Source of the DNA: Anaspis maculata
Taxonomy: Eukaryota > Arthropoda > Insecta > Coleoptera > Scraptiidae
Direction: 5' to 3'
Length of the DNA stretch: 64,000 nucleotides
Assembly (NCBI GenBank): GCA_949128115.1
Contig: OX421963.1
Span: 36,625,979-36,689,978 of the forward strand
The notes below the pieces were generated by a model that made no database searches, had not been told where the DNA came from, and was given only the letters and a program-made list of their open reading frames with translations. Each line of letters opens with the position of its first letter. The first letter of the stretch is position 1. The position numbers were made by a program, and so were the translations under genes. This document shows, in pieces, positions 1 to 11,572 of the stretch.

Positions 1-1958
1 TGTTAGTTTCATTTGGACTACTTTTCTTTTCCAAAATCTTCGGCTTAGCAACTGGCTCCTCAATCTTGACTTCATCTTCTGGCGGATCTTCGTACACATA
101 TTCTGTTTTGGTAACTACAAACAATAAAAATTACCAAAAAAGTAAAAAACAGTACATTACATACTAAGGTTAAGACTAGTATAATTACATAAGGATGTTT
201 AGAAAGTATTATAATAGCTGAAGCGCCAGATTAAATTTTGAAGCGCTACTAATGAATCTAAGGCGCTGAAGCTATAATGGTTTCCTCAACCATGGTTTTG
301 TACTATAAGGTCAAGGTCGATCGGGGTAACTAGACTTCCAAGGCAACTGATGGCTACCATCAGTCAACACTGCCAATGGAGAAAAGTTGGAATATTTAAA
401 CTATTTGGTGGTAAACTACCCATGGCCCAGTTGCCTCAGGGGTCCAGTTACCCCGATCGACCCTACTAATTTTTTATTACTAGAGAATCGACATTACAAT
501 TCAGAAACAAGTTAATAAAAATACACTTCATGGCTAGTAGCAAAGAAACTCACTTATAAACCCTTCATCATCTTCATAAGTAACATCAACAGCCTTCCTG
601 ACTTTATTTTTAGGCGCGAGAGGTGCTTTTATAAAAGTAGGAGATTCCTCCTCATCTGATTTTTCAATAAGTTTATTTTCTCCATTTTCTCCAAACATGT
701 TATCTAGAAAATATGTATGATAGGAAAAGGTTTTCTGTTGGAGAAAACACTCACCATCACTGTCAGAATCACAAATTTGTTGTATCCTTTTTCTCTTCTT
801 ACTCTGTTGTTCTTTTTCTTTATTTCCCTTCTTCCTCTTTTTTGAAGGTTTACTTTCTTCTGCCTTTTTCGGTGTACTTTCGATTATGTCTTCTACATCC
901 ATTTCCATCTCCTCATTTTCATGTAATGGTGAAGGTTTTCCATTAGTTGCTTCTTTATTTTTATTGTTATTATCACTCTTTTCTTCTTTCTTATCTTTTG
1001 ACTTTCCTTCTTCATTCTTATCTTTTGGCTTCCTTTCTTCCATCTCATCTTTTGGCCTTCCATCATTCTTACCTTTTGTATCAATGTTATCTTCTAGTTT
1101 ACCTTCTCTTTTATTTGAATCTGCTTCGGTCTTTGCTGGCACTTTTGAAAAGAAACTTGTGATACCACCAGCTGATTTACTCTGAAATTTGACATAGATA
1201 AGATTTGTAAAACTTGATTTCCATCTATTAAATTAAAATAATTAAATACTTTTGTTTGGCTCGGTTTTGGCTGTTGATTACTTTGCGATGACTCTTTAGA
1301 AGTACTTGGTTTCTCCAACTTTTCTGAATTGGTACTTTGAGCAAACAGTGACTGTTTACTTCCTGAACTGGCAGTTTTAGTTGTGACTGGCTTACAGTCT
1401 TTCGGAGCAATTTCAATTTTCTTGACTTTAAGCTCTCCTTTGATACAATTCTCACCAACTACTGAACCAGCTCTGCAATAATTAGACCAATATAGAAACA
1501 TTTTCATTATTATATAGGTACTTACATAGTTTTAGCAACATTCAACTCATCAATCAATGTGATGGTATTGAAATCAACATTTTTACTTTTCTGAAGGCTG
1601 TAAATGAACTCCGATGAGATTTTCGCGAAATCCTTCTTCTTTTTGGGCAAGTCTTCCTCCTTAACCAAGCTAACGGTCAGTCGGTTGCTGTCCTTCAAGG
1701 TTCCAGTGATAATGTATGTAACAGCCAGTGCCTCGGGTCTCAGACCTCTTTGATCTGATAAATACTGAGAAAGCAAAGACTTGGCATTGTCGATTTCTAC
1801 ATCGAAGTCCGAAGCAATGAATGTGAATGTTACCTGAAATTTTGCTATGATTTACGAATTTCAGAGTCATTTACAGGTTAGAATCTTACGATTTTATCTT
1901 CGTCTTGAAGTAATTCGTTGATTTTCATTAGGTAAAGGTCAGTCGCTTCGGAATCCAT
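1..1958 (-). CDS. POLD3: DNA polymerase delta subunit 3 (p66/POLD3), C-terminus off the window
   Basis: POLD3 is the accessory p66 subunit of replicative polymerase delta; it links the catalytic core to PCNA in the nucleus. Six minus-strand exons join cleanly at GT/AG sites: 1958-1890, 1833-1526, 1472-1250, 1181-755, 703-554 and 114 to beyond base 1. The start MDSEATDLYL has no upstream in-frame competitor. Exons 1-2 give the N-terminal fold with family landmarks (LRPEALAVTYIITG, EFIYSLQKSK). Exon 4 opens with a GGITSFFSK motif like the internal FF motif of vertebrate POLD3, followed by a long Lys/Glu-rich unstructured stretch and KRIQQICDSDSD. Exons 5-6 give TYEDDEGFI-ITKTEYVYED, matching the conserved acidic segment before the tail. 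The C-terminal PCNA-interacting motif should lie left of base 1. Introns are 56, 53, 68, 51 and about 440 bp, the last holding a hairpin MITE. Identification rests on recalled family sequence and is strong. Confidence 0.93.
315..462. mobile_element. Hairpin MITE in the last visible POLD3 intron
   Basis: The ends are near-perfect inverted repeats: ggtcgatcggggtaact at 315 and agttaccccgatcgacc ending at 462, with further pairing inward (aaggcaact against agttgcct). It occupies about a third of the 440-bp intron between POLD3 exons 5 and 6 and has no coding potential. It is a non-autonomous foldback-type element; its superfamily cannot be told. Confidence 0.7.
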
Positions 1959-2077
1959 GTTTTGGTTGAAAGGGGTTTCTCTACTGTTTCAAAATTTGCT
2001 TTTCGTTTTAGATAATGTATGAAGAAAACTATCCACTAGTGATTGTTTGACAGCTGTCATGAAATTGACAACACAAA

Positions 2078-2095
2078 ATCCCGCCATTTTGGCGC
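2078..2095 (-). promoter_or_regulatory. E2F-like sites upstream of POLD3
   Basis: About 120-135 bp upstream of the POLD3 start codon, two overlapping motifs fit the E2F/DP core: ATCCCGCC at about 2079 and TTTTGGCGC at 2087-2095. E2F control is well known for replication-fork genes, so placement fits the gene. Function is inferred from motif and position only; the transcription start is not identified. Confidence 0.45.
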
Positions 2096-2145
2096 ATTTA
2101 GCATTGCGCATAGCGGTGCAGTGAGGCGACACTCACGCGAAACTC

Positions 2146-2245
2146 TATGGGCGCGAAATTAGGCATTTCCACATGACGTCACAAGCTCGTCAGTGTTGCC
2201 AACCTAGTTGAATTTATAACCTCAAAAAAGTGTTCGGGAACAACC
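2146..2245. repeat. Dispersed repeat shared with 18.49-18.62 kb
   Basis: The stretch containing gaaattaggcatttccac, a tgacgtcac core, tgttgccaac and gttcgggaac recurs in the opposite orientation at about 18,490-18,620 (gttcccgaac, gacaacactg, gtgacgtcaatg, aaatgcctaattc). This is a degenerate interspersed repeat between the POLD3 promoter and the next foldback element. No coding signal was seen. Confidence 0.5.
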
Positions 2246-2329
2246 CGGGTTATGATTGGAAAAAAAAAGTACTTTTTTGAGATTTTGGATAACTTGGAAA
2301 GCAAGTTTGTGCGTGATAATTATTCACAA

Positions 2330-3625
2330 AACTTCGGAGTTTCGATCAATACCTATAGTATATTGGAAATAGAAAAAAATAGGTGCTTTGCTGGAATTAA
2401 TTCAAACAAAAACGATTTTGTTACCATGGCAAGCTTACAGTCCCTTCTTCAACATATCAAAAGTCCTCAACTCTGGGACTGCTACAAATCAGTATACAGG
2501 GTGACAGTTTATTATTTTTCTTTACTTTCTTTTTTTCTTGAAAAACTGATGACCGAAAAAAACGGTTTCAGGCTAGTTTGATAGGCCATAGTCTTCCAAT
2601 AAACATATAAAAAATATACCACCCAGCAACTGCTGCGTATCAAGTTACAGGGTGAAAACTATTTTTCATCATCAATTTTTTTTCTTATTGGAACTGATCT
2701 AGATTGAAGCCGGTTCCAGTTCTTTTGCAAGCTTATAATGTCATACTGAAAATATAAAAAGGACACATCTCTGCATCTGCTGCTTTTCAATTTACAGGGT
2801 GGAAAGTCATTTTCACGTTTCAATTTTTTTCTTGATGAAATCGGCTCACACAACAATTGCGACTGGTTTTTCTGTAAATTTGGGGTTTCTAGTCAAACAT
2901 ATCAAAATAATACATTTCTGCTACAGCTACGTTCTTATTTACAAATTTAAATGTTTGGTTGCGTTCCAAGAATTTTTAAATTTTTGATGCAATATACCCG
3001 AATATACCCAAACATTTAAATTTGTAAAAAAAAACATAGCTGTAGCAGAAATGTATTATTTTGATATATTTGACTAGAAACTTCAAGTTTACAGAAGAAT
3101 CAGTCGAAATTGATGTGTGAGGCAATTTCACCAAGAAAAAAATTGAAACGTGAAAATGACTTTTCACCCTGTAAATTGAAAAGCAGCAGTTGCAGAAATG
3201 TATCCTTTTTATATGTTCGGTATGACATTATAAGCTTGCAAAAGAACTGGAACCGGCTTCAATCTAGATCAGTTCCACTAAGAAAAAAATTGAAGATGAA
3301 AAATAGTTTTCACCCTGTAACTTGATACACAGCAGTTGCTGAGTAGTATATTTCTTATATGTTTATTGGAAGACCATGGCTTATCAAACTAGCCTAAAAC
3401 CGTTTTTTTCAGTAATCAGTTGTTTGAGAAAGAAAGGAAATAACGAAAAATAATAAACTTTCACCCTGTATACTAATTTGTAGCAGTCCTAGAGTTGAGG
3501 ACTTTTGATATGTTGAAGAGGGAACTGAAAGCTAGCCATGGTAAAAAAATCGTTTTTGTTTGAATTAATTCCAGCAGATATTCTATTTCCAATATACTAC
3601 TACAGTTGGAAGTGTATTGGCCTAG
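2330..3625. mobile_element. Large foldback element (about 640-bp arms)
   Basis: The two halves are inverted copies around a centre near 2995. Examples: tatattggaaatag near 2359 against ctatttccaatata near 3583; acaaaaacgattttgttacc against its complement at 3541-3562; tacagggtgacag near 2497 against the ctttcaccctgta of the right arm; atgtttggttgcgttcc near the centre. The motif cagggtgaaa recurs several times in each arm. All open frames here are short mirror images of one another and are not genes. Exact outer ends and target duplication could not be fixed. Confidence 0.8.
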
Positions 3626-3689
3626 ATAGCTTAATAAACAAGAAAGTTTGGTGGAGTACTTAAATTCTTTTTGTCGAAAAAAAAAGAAA

Positions 3690-4138
3690 TCCGTGGCTTT
3701 TTTGGAAAACTGGACTCTTGGAAGAAAAGAGCATCTCAGGAAGTATCTCAAAGTGCCAAGAAATATGCGACTTAAGGCTAAAGGGGACGATAAAATAATG
3801 TGTTTCTGAGACGCGAGATGGCGCGGAAACTATTAACATTCTCAAAATTCACTCAATAGACCGATTTTGAAAATTCAAACGATATTATTTTAAGAATATA
3901 TAACGATTTGATGCTGTAGTCAAAAATTTCAATTTTTGAATTTTTCGGGAATTTTTTTTCGATTTTCTCAAATTTTCGAAAAAATTTCAGAAAATCTAAG
4001 GTAGTCATTTTATTCTCTGGTGAATATTGTATATTGACCTTTTTTCAAAATTCAAATATCATGAATAGTATTGACCGAAATCAATGTTGAATATTTCCCT
4101 TTGAAGTTCACCGCGTGCCGCCGCCTGCAAGCCCGATA
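3690..4138. repeat. AT-rich spacer with a degenerate dispersed repeat
   Basis: Bases about 3,700-3,790 (gaagtatctcaaagtgcc, then ccaagaaatatgcgactta) resemble 10,990-11,070 (tatcccaaagcgccaagaaa) and part of 10,360-10,390. The rest to 4,138 is AT-rich with no gene or clear element. Confidence 0.4.
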
Positions 4139-6790
4139 GTCCGGCGGCTTAGTAGATGGATCATGCACTTTGTGCCGAAACTAATTTTATTTTATTTTCG
4201 TGAAATATGGTTAATAATGAAAATTTTGAGGGGTGGAGCCATTCTCAATTTTTACCAGGGGGGGAGGGGGAGGGGGTTGTTCTGGATTTTTGGGGGCTTT
4301 TTGGACCTTTTGTTTTGCACTCGATGTTGTAAGCGGAAGCAAGGTGTTTTCTGGATCTGTGATATATCCGGATTTTTTTAAGTGGTGTGGGCACCCCCTT
4401 CTCCTCTTGGGAGGGGGCTGGGGGGCTCAAGTTGACACATGTGGCCGATTTTCATTTTTTCTTTGATTTCGAACCAATATCGGCAAGTTTGGTATCGTTT
4501 CCGACTAAATCACATCTTGTGAACTCAACCATGACTCAAAAAAATCGATAGCGACAAGTTTAAACAAGTTGTGCAGAAAATATCATGTTTTTTTGTGCTC
4601 CTATTTGAAGACATTTTTTGAGAGGGTTCTAGACATTTGTGGTTAAATTCCATTTCAGGTGTATAATTTTAAACTATTTTGCGCCTGAAGAACGTATTTT
4701 GGCACAGTCTTTTGTTTTTGGAAAAATGAAAAAAAAAAAATTTCAAACTTGTTTTGAGCAAATTTTTTCATAATTCAATAACGTCTGAAAGGTTATAAAA
4801 GTTCATAATTGTGGTCTGTAGTGTTCTTAAGGAGTTCTGCGGGTTGGAAAGGAACCATAATGCCAGAGGGCAGTAGCCTTGATGGGGGATGTAGAATCCG
4901 GGGGGGCGAAAGGGGTGAAAATTTTCACTCAAAATTTATGAACGGACTAGAAACAATCTTTGTTCTGTTTTTCTGTTTTTGTTTATTTCGCTAAAATTGA
5001 TCTTAAACAAAACTCAAAAGGAGGGGGGGGGGGAATCTTTCAATTTTGGGCTTGGTGACTATTCAGAGATCGCTACTGCAGCAGCACTAGCGGCAGTAAC
5101 TTGAATTTTCCGTGGGTTTTGCAGGGATGATTGGACATTTTCACCAGGTCTGTGCACCATCAAACCCTCGAGGAGGGAAGGAAGTGAAAAACCCTCAGAT
5201 AGGTACGTGGTTCGACCTTTGGGGCCTCATCAGTGAGGGAAGAATCTCCAAGCAAGGATGCTCGATGATACACAGACCCGACACGATACCTACTTTGAAT
5301 AGTCGTACACGCAGTAGGAATATTAATCGACACCTCCTGTTGGTAGAACAGTGAACAATGAAAAAAAATGGACGCGAGAATTTCAGCCCCTTATCGATGC
5401 TTTCGCCATGCAGGCTGGAAGAACACAGCTTTGCACCAGGCACTACCCACGTTCAGTTACCACCACCACTACGGTGAGGACCACGACTTTCGACTTTTGC
5501 CGCGTTTATGTGTATGAAAATGAGACTTTCTTTGTTCATATTTTATGGAATTGAGTTACAACAAAAGTAGCCATTAAGGTCAAAATAAGAAAATCTCTCC
5601 CCCTACTACCCCTCTTCAAGAAGATGAGAGTGATTACAACAAGAACAGCTAGCAAGCCCGAAAGTAATCCCCTCCCCTTGAAATTGATGTGAGCTCAATT
5701 TCACCAATAGGTATACTCCAATAAGATCATAAAATCAGAAATCATGGAAAAATTGTCCCTTCATAAATTGCCTGTTCATAAATTATGAGTCCCTGCTTGA
5801 GCGTACGATGGTGCACAGACCTGGTGGCAAAATGTCCAATCACCCTCGCAAAACTTGGGTTGCTGCTGTTGGCAATAGCGATTTTCAAATAGTCACCAAG
5901 CCCAAAATTGAATCCCCCCTTTTGAGTTTGGTTTAAGAACAATTTCACAAAAAAAATGGGATCAAAAACCGTGAAAAGATTGTTTCTAGCCCGTTCATAA
6001 ATTATGAATAAAATATTTCACCCCCATCAAGGGCGGCTACCGCCCTTTGAGATTACGGTTTCTACCCACCCCTGCAGGACTCTTTAAGAAGACCACAGAC
6101 CACAACTATAAACTTTCATAACCTTTCAGACGTTGTTGGTGAATTACCAAAAAATTTGCTCAAAGCAAATTTACAAAACATTTTTTTCAAATTTTCCCAA
6201 AACAAAAGACTGTGCTATAATACGTTCCTTAGGCTCGAAATAGTTCAAAATAATAGACCTGAAATGGACTTCAACCACAAATGTCTAAAACACCCCCAAA
6301 AAATGTCTCCAAATAGGAGCACAAAAAAACATGGTATTCCCTGCGAAACTTGTTTAAACTTGTTGGTATCGATTTTTTTGAGTCATGGTTGAGTTCAGAA
6401 GATGTGATTTAGTTGGAAACGATACCAAACTTGCCGATATTGGTCCGAAATCAAAGAAAAAGTGAAAATCGGCCACATGTGTCAATTTGAGCCCCCCAGC
6501 CCCCTCTTAAGAGGGGGAGGGGGTGGCTACACCACTTAAAAAAATCCGGATATATCACAGATCTAGAAAAGACCTTGCTTCCGCTTACAACATCGAGTGC
6601 AAAAGAGAAGGCCCAAAAAGCCTCCAAAAACCCAGAACAACCCCCTCCCCCTCCCCCCCTGGTGAAAATTGAGAATGGCTCCACCCCTCAAAACTTTCAT
6701 TCTTAATCATATTTCACAAAAATAAAATAAAATTGGCGTCGGCACGAAATGCAGAATTCATTTTAAATATGGCTTTAAGCCGCCGGACTA
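4139..6790. mobile_element. Large foldback element with about 1-kb arms and central unique region
   Basis: Outer ends are inverted: gtccggcggctta at 4139 and taagccgccggac near 6776. The arms pair over about 1 kb: gtggagccattctcaa near 4231 against ttgagaatggctccac near 6668; a G-rich run at about 4259-4276 against the C-rich run near 6645; gttgtaagcggaagc against gcttccgcttacaac; the region near 5040-5160 against 5806-5920. A central, mostly unpaired stretch of about 640 bp lies near 5165-5800. Open frames in the arms are mirror pairs and do not look like proteins. Probably a non-autonomous DNA transposon. Confidence 0.8.
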
Positions 6791-7087
6791 GAGCGGTTCC
6801 CGTCCGGTATCATCATAAAATATTTATAGTCCGCAAAAAATAAGACCTCTGTCGTAATTGCAGAGTTAATGCCTGGACTGTATCTCCAGTCCCGTAGAAA
6901 ATCCCAACAGTGTAACAAGCAAGTGGGCAATACCTAATCGGTTACTATTCTAATTTCAATTATTAATGGCTTCGTTACTCGATTTCAATGGAATATACTC
7001 CAGAAATAAATAAATGAGATAAGTGAAAAATTACTATGAAGAAAAAAAAGTGCAGTAGGAGGCTTTATTTTGTTTTATGCACAAATG

Positions 7088-8156
7088 GTATACAGGGTGT
7101 CCCAGAAGAAGTGTTACAAAACTCACAGGGAGATAGAAAATTGAAAAATAAGGGGACTTTCCTTGATTAACATACCCCCGCAAACGCATAATAACGGAGA
7201 TACAGGCCTTCAGAATTGTTTTTTAAAAACAGTTTTTCTCGCATAACTTTTGAATCGTTCAACCGGTTTTACTCAACTTTGAACGGAAGTTCACCAAAAC
7301 AGGTCTCTATTGAACTATAGTAACGCATTTCATAAAACATTTTTAGGGGCGAAGATAATAGCCCCTATTCCCCCTATATTAGCCCTCCTCCTTTTCCCTC
7401 TATTTTTGACTTCCCCAAATATTTTTGGGAATTGTTTCAATTTTTGAATTCTACGTTCAATTCAAACAAAAAAGTTACTCCTGCAAAATTTTGATTAGAG
7501 ACTTCGTTTTCGAGATATCTGGGATTGGAACATTGAAAAACATCTCGAAATCGCAACTTTCCTGGGCCTAAAAAATAAAATTCAAAAAACTCATGTTTCG
7601 TCAGCTGGAATAAGTTTTCTGGGTGTTTTGAGTTAATAAACCACCATTTTCGCTGAGAAATATGGAATTCTCCAGAGAAAAAACAATTTGGGCCCTAGAA
7701 AGTGGCAATTTCGAGATGTTTTCCAATATTTTAAACCCAAATATCTTGAAAATGAAGCATCAAATCAAAATATTGCATAAGTAACTTTTTTCGTAAAATG
7801 AACGCAGAATTCGAAAATTTGAACCGTTGTCAAAAATATTCAGCAGGGGTTGAAAATAGGGAGGAAAGGGGGCCGATGCCCCCTATTATCTTCGCCCCTG
7901 AAAATGTCTGATGAAATTTGTTATCATTGTTCAATGAAAACTTGTCTTAGTAAACCTTGGTTTGAATTTGAATAAGATCGGATAAACGGTTCAAAAGTTA
8001 TGCAAAAAAAAACTGTTTTTGAAAAACAACCTTGACCTGTATCTCCGTTAATATGCGTTTGCAAGGGTATGTTTATTGACAAAAGTCCCCTTATTTTTCA
8101 ATTTTCCATCTCCCTGTGAGTTTTATTACACTAATTACGGGACCCCCTGTATAACG
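7088..8156. mobile_element. Foldback element with tatacagggtg termini
   Basis: The left end tatacagggtgtccc (about 7090) is mirrored by gggaccccctgtata at 8140-8155. Arms pair inward through cacagggagatagaaaattg and aaataaggggactttt against their complements at 8,088-8,125, and through gcccctattccccctat against the complementary run at about 7,870-7,900. The centre is near 7,620. No coding capacity. Outer bases suggest a short TA-rich target duplication, not resolved. Confidence 0.8.
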
Positions 8157-8513
8157 GAGATGGAAAACTCTATCCGTCAAGTTGGCCTGTGAATAAAAAA
8201 GTAACAGTTACAGAGATGTATACTTTTCAAATGTTGTAGAAAACTGCAGCCCACATAATGACAAAAACTATTTTTTGTTGAAATCAAATTCTTGAAACAT
8301 TCGAGAATTTAAAAAAAAAATCACCCCGAGAATCACCCATACACCAACGGTGCACCCTGGTGCAAGTACAAGCACCTTATCTCAGCAGTCTGTCGCCCAT
8401 TGGGAACAGCCAATTTCAATCTTCGATTTTATACAGAGTGGTCGATCCTAGCGTAATTATCCCATAGTGGCCTTACCGTTCAAGATAGAAAAAAAGATGA
8501 AATAGTGCTATTT

Positions 8514-8996
8514 TGTAAAAAATAACATTCCATAAACGCTCTGTTATGTAAAAATTCGTGTCGGCAATGGGGTACTTGTACAACTTTTTTTCATTGGCTC
8601 CATGGATAGTATGGTGAAAAATAATGAATCTGTATATTTTCTTTTTCCTAAATTCCCAAAACTGTGGCCGTGATGCGTGTTTTGAAAATATATTTGTGAC
8701 GTCACAAATATACAAAAAACTAAACAAACAGCATTGTTGGATTGAAAACTCAAAAAACTGTTAGAGTGGCATAACCATATTTGAAAAATACAGACATGAA
8801 AATCCCACTGAAGTTTCTCAACTGTTACCAACCATTTAAAAAAAAATCAAAAACTTCTTTCTTGCTAACCAATGGATATTTTTTCCGGAAATTTTCAGGA
8901 ATTACTCCTTATCACTTTCATTAGCAAGTACCCCATTGGCTGTTGCCTGGGTAATAACAACCTAACAGAGCCTTTATGGAACGTAATTTTTCAGAG
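8514..8996. mobile_element. MITE with about 30-bp TIRs, family also at 18.85 and 54.5 kb
   Basis: The left end (tacattcc-like block near 8522, cgctctgtta, caatggggtacttg) is mirrored on the right (caagtaccccattggctg, taacagagcctttatgga). The interior (cccaaattcccaaaactg, atatatttgtgacgtcac, aactgttagagtggc) is repeated almost verbatim at about 18,940-19,065. A separate right-end fragment occurs inverted at 54,508-54,573. Non-coding. Confidence 0.75.
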
Positions 8997-9068
8997 AATC
9001 GCACCATAAGAAAAAAAAAAGTATGGTTTGATAAGAACTGACTTTAACGGAATTAAGTTGAACTATGA

Positions 9069-9398
9069 GGCCTGTCTGTGGACCCGACCCATGGATATCT
9101 TGCGGAATCGCCAGACGGGCTTTTTCCTTATCAGAATGGTACTATCGTCAGGGTGAAATGTCCTAAGTCGGCAAAACAAAAGACCATACAGGAAGCTATA
9201 CAGACCAATCAACAATTTTGTTTAGAGAGAAATTCTCAGCTAAAACGGACACACAATCACTATTTTCAAGTACAAGGACATAATTATTATTGGACTGACA
9301 AAATAAAAACAAAATTGACTGACTTCTATATCAAAATTTCACTGCCTGAGATCATCGATCTGCGAGCTTGTAGGAGCATGCCCATTTGGGAAACTTGA
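9069..9398 (+). pseudogene. YqaJ-type (lambda-exonuclease-like) nuclease domain fragment
   Basis: The frame reads GLSVDPTHGYLAESPDGLF, then IVRVKCPKSAKQKTIQEA, then FCLERN and HNHYFQVQGHNYYW, in the order typical of YqaJ/viral-recombinase domains carried by arthropod mobile elements. The SPDG aspartate motif is present. The usual Glu of the E-x-K catalytic triad is replaced (VRVKCP where the family has an acidic residue before xKCP). A stop lies just upstream and the frame ends at 9398, shorter than a full domain protein. I take it as a dead fragment of a transposon-borne gene; the parent element is not identified. Confidence 0.65.
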
Positions 9399-9585
9399 AA
9401 TGCCATGGCTTTTTTCCCATCAACGGTTCTTACTGGCCACTTTTCGACACTCAAACGCGTATCGTACTACGTACTACATACATTCTAATGGAACGATTTC
9501 AACAAAAATCAAATAAGCTGAGGTCATTCACGAAAATAACCACACAGACAGCCAGGCACACAATAAAACAGACAGATATTCATAC

Positions 9586-9662
9586 AGGAGTCAAACGGAC
9601 GGACAGACAGACAGACATACTTCAGACGGAGTAGGAGTAGTAGTAGTAGTAGTAGTAGTAGT
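9586..9662. repeat. Microsatellites: (GACA)n then (GTA)n
   Basis: A ggac/gaca tract at about 9,598-9,620 is followed by about nine GTA units at 9,636-9,662. Dispersed repeats elsewhere in the window (36.96, 39.05, 62.13 kb) also carry GACA/GACG tracts. Confidence 0.9.
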
Positions 9663-10360
9663 TCTTCGCAGTTTTGTTATTCACTTCCAGTGTATACATA
9701 TAGTTTTAAATACATTTGTGCAGCCTCTTGTTTTGAAATTGCGAAATGATTTTACAATGTTTGTCCCTTTGTAATTGGATGTAAAGATCGAGTATCAGTA
9801 GGTTGGAAATCTAGATAGTGTGATCACGTGAGATAAATAATCAGCTTGAAAAAAAATTACAATTTCAAAAATCGTAGCAACGAAATAAATCGGCGTAGTA
9901 CCACGATGTCACAAATCTTTACTACTGCTATTTACATCGCCTATTTCTCAGAAAACATCATAACACTATGTGTGCAAAAAGTTATCACTACCTATATCGT
10001 AAATGACTCATCGCGGAGAACAGCTGCAGCGAGCGGCAAATAACAAAGAGAGATTTTCAAAATGTGTTTCGGAGGGCACCATTTGTGGTGGGGAAATTCT
10101 AAAAACGGATTAATGTTTGATATTTTCAGTACTTCAAAATGACTACCTGCGATTTTCAAAAAAATCAAAATTAATTTGTGGAATTGAAAAAAAAAATTGA
10201 AAAAAAATTTTGGAATTTTTTTTTTGACTAGTGCATCAAATAGATTCAAAATCTGAGTATAACCCTTTTTTCAGATCTGAAATCAGATTGATAGTTCTCC
10301 CAAAAACATTTTATTACTTTTGATGTATTTTCTCTCTGTCGCACACTTGGTACTCAATTT
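9663..10360. other. AT-rich spacer, no gene seen
   Basis: Short, low-complexity open frames only; no splice-supported exon, TIR or family repeat recognised apart from poly-A/T runs near 10,180-10,230. Confidence 0.5.
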
Positions 10361-10364
10361 CAGT

Positions 10365-11184
10365 CCCCTTTAGCCTTAAAGACATCTGGGAAGGAGAAAA
10401 TATGCCAGTTTATTATCCTGCCGATAAGGTAAAAAGCTGACTAAATTGTTGGAATACAGAATAAATGTGAGATGATTTACAAATTATCCATTACTAAGCG
10501 CCCTTCTGATTTCAGAAAGTATGGCTGTGGCAGAAACTGTGACCTGTGGCGATTCCGAAATGGGAAAATCAAGCGACCAAGGAATTTCTAAGTTGACCAC
10601 AATTTTACCTCGAATCCTGCCTATAAGGAGAAATTTCGAGATTTATTAAGCAATGTGTCTTGACGCGATGAAGCCATCAACTGAAAATTCAAGATTGTCA
10701 AGTAAGGTGTACGATTTGGTCATGGTCATCAGAAGATACCCGGAGCCGAGCTTGGAGCCGATCCCATTTGGTTCACATGTGCTATGTGCTTATATCACAG
10801 CGAATATTACAACTACAGTGAAGTAGAAAATGGAAATTATTGTCAATTCAAACATCTAGGCTTGTCAAAAGCAATGGAGAAAGCATGGCTAGAGATGTAG
10901 AGGGCTCAATGAACGTGAACGTTGGGTTGGAGGTTGGAGTTTGGAGTGGTTGAATCTTTTTTTTTTTTGAGGAAAAAATGAGAAATTCATGGTTTTCTCG
11001 AAACGCTGGGCTCGTGGAAGTACAAGGCATCACAGAATGTATCCCAAAGCGCCAAGAAATGGAAAAGAGGAAGGAAGGAATACACTTGAAAAAATATACG
11101 AAGGTATTGTACCGATAACGATTAGGATGGGTAACTAAATTGCTGTAATACAGTTATGATGTTTGCACAAAATCATCTGTTGCT
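10365..11184. repeat. Degenerate dispersed repeat; the related downstream copy is split by the copia element
   Basis: Bases 10,465-10,620 (ccattactaagcgccc, gatttcagaaagta, gaaactgtgacctg, ggaatttctaagttgacc) resemble the sequence flanking the copia insertion: 11,165-11,189 (ctgttgctaagcc) joined to 17,765-17,860 (tagtttcaggaagta, ttgtggcc, ggaattgctacgttgacc). The repeat therefore exists in at least two neighbouring copies, and the copia landed in one of them. No gene recognised. Confidence 0.55.
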
Positions 11185-11189
11185 AAGCC

Positions 11190-11440
11190 TGTTAGAAATA
11201 TTGCATTTGATATATGTTTGAGATTGTGCCGCCTTCCTCGGTGTGTGCGCTGCACTACGCGACGAGCTTTGCAAGGCCGCCGCCGCGCGCCGGCCGTGCG
11301 GTGCTGCGATTGGCTGTTGCCGTTGCCAACCGTTTTTGCACTAGTCGCACATGTTGATAGATAGAGTAGTTGCCTCCAAGCTGTTACGATACGACTACGT
11401 GTACTGCTTTTATCCAATAAACTTTCAAACATTTTCAATA
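11190..11440 (+). repeat. Copia 5' LTR
   Basis: Starts TGTTAGAAATATTGC and ends CATTTTCAATA. It contains a GC-rich core (gccgccgccgcgcgccggcc) and a ccaataaact block near the 3' end that could serve polyadenylation. Identical to the 3' LTR over its whole length. Confidence 0.95.
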
Positions 11441-11458
11441 GGTTATGGGCCAAGCTGA
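11441..11458 (+). other. Copia-type primer-binding site (internal initiator tRNA-Met)
   Basis: The sequence ggttatgggccaagctg directly after the LTR resembles the binding site of Drosophila copia, which pairs with an internal anticodon-arm region of initiator tRNA-Met (a half-tRNA primer) rather than with its 3' end. Similarity is from memory. Confidence 0.7.
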
Positions 11459-11572
11459 TACTTCGGTACATACGTAGGGCACTGTGCACTGTATTAGTTT
11501 GAAAATCACGTTCGAGTCGTGTATTAGTCGCGTAGTTTGTGTCGTCGCTCGTTGATTCGAGATTTTGAGTGC

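Noticed and set aside
4115..6684. Paired open frames such as 4233-4466 plus and 6451-6684 minus as a duplicated gene
   Set aside because: They are mirror images within palindrome arms, with low-complexity Gly/Pro runs and no domain.
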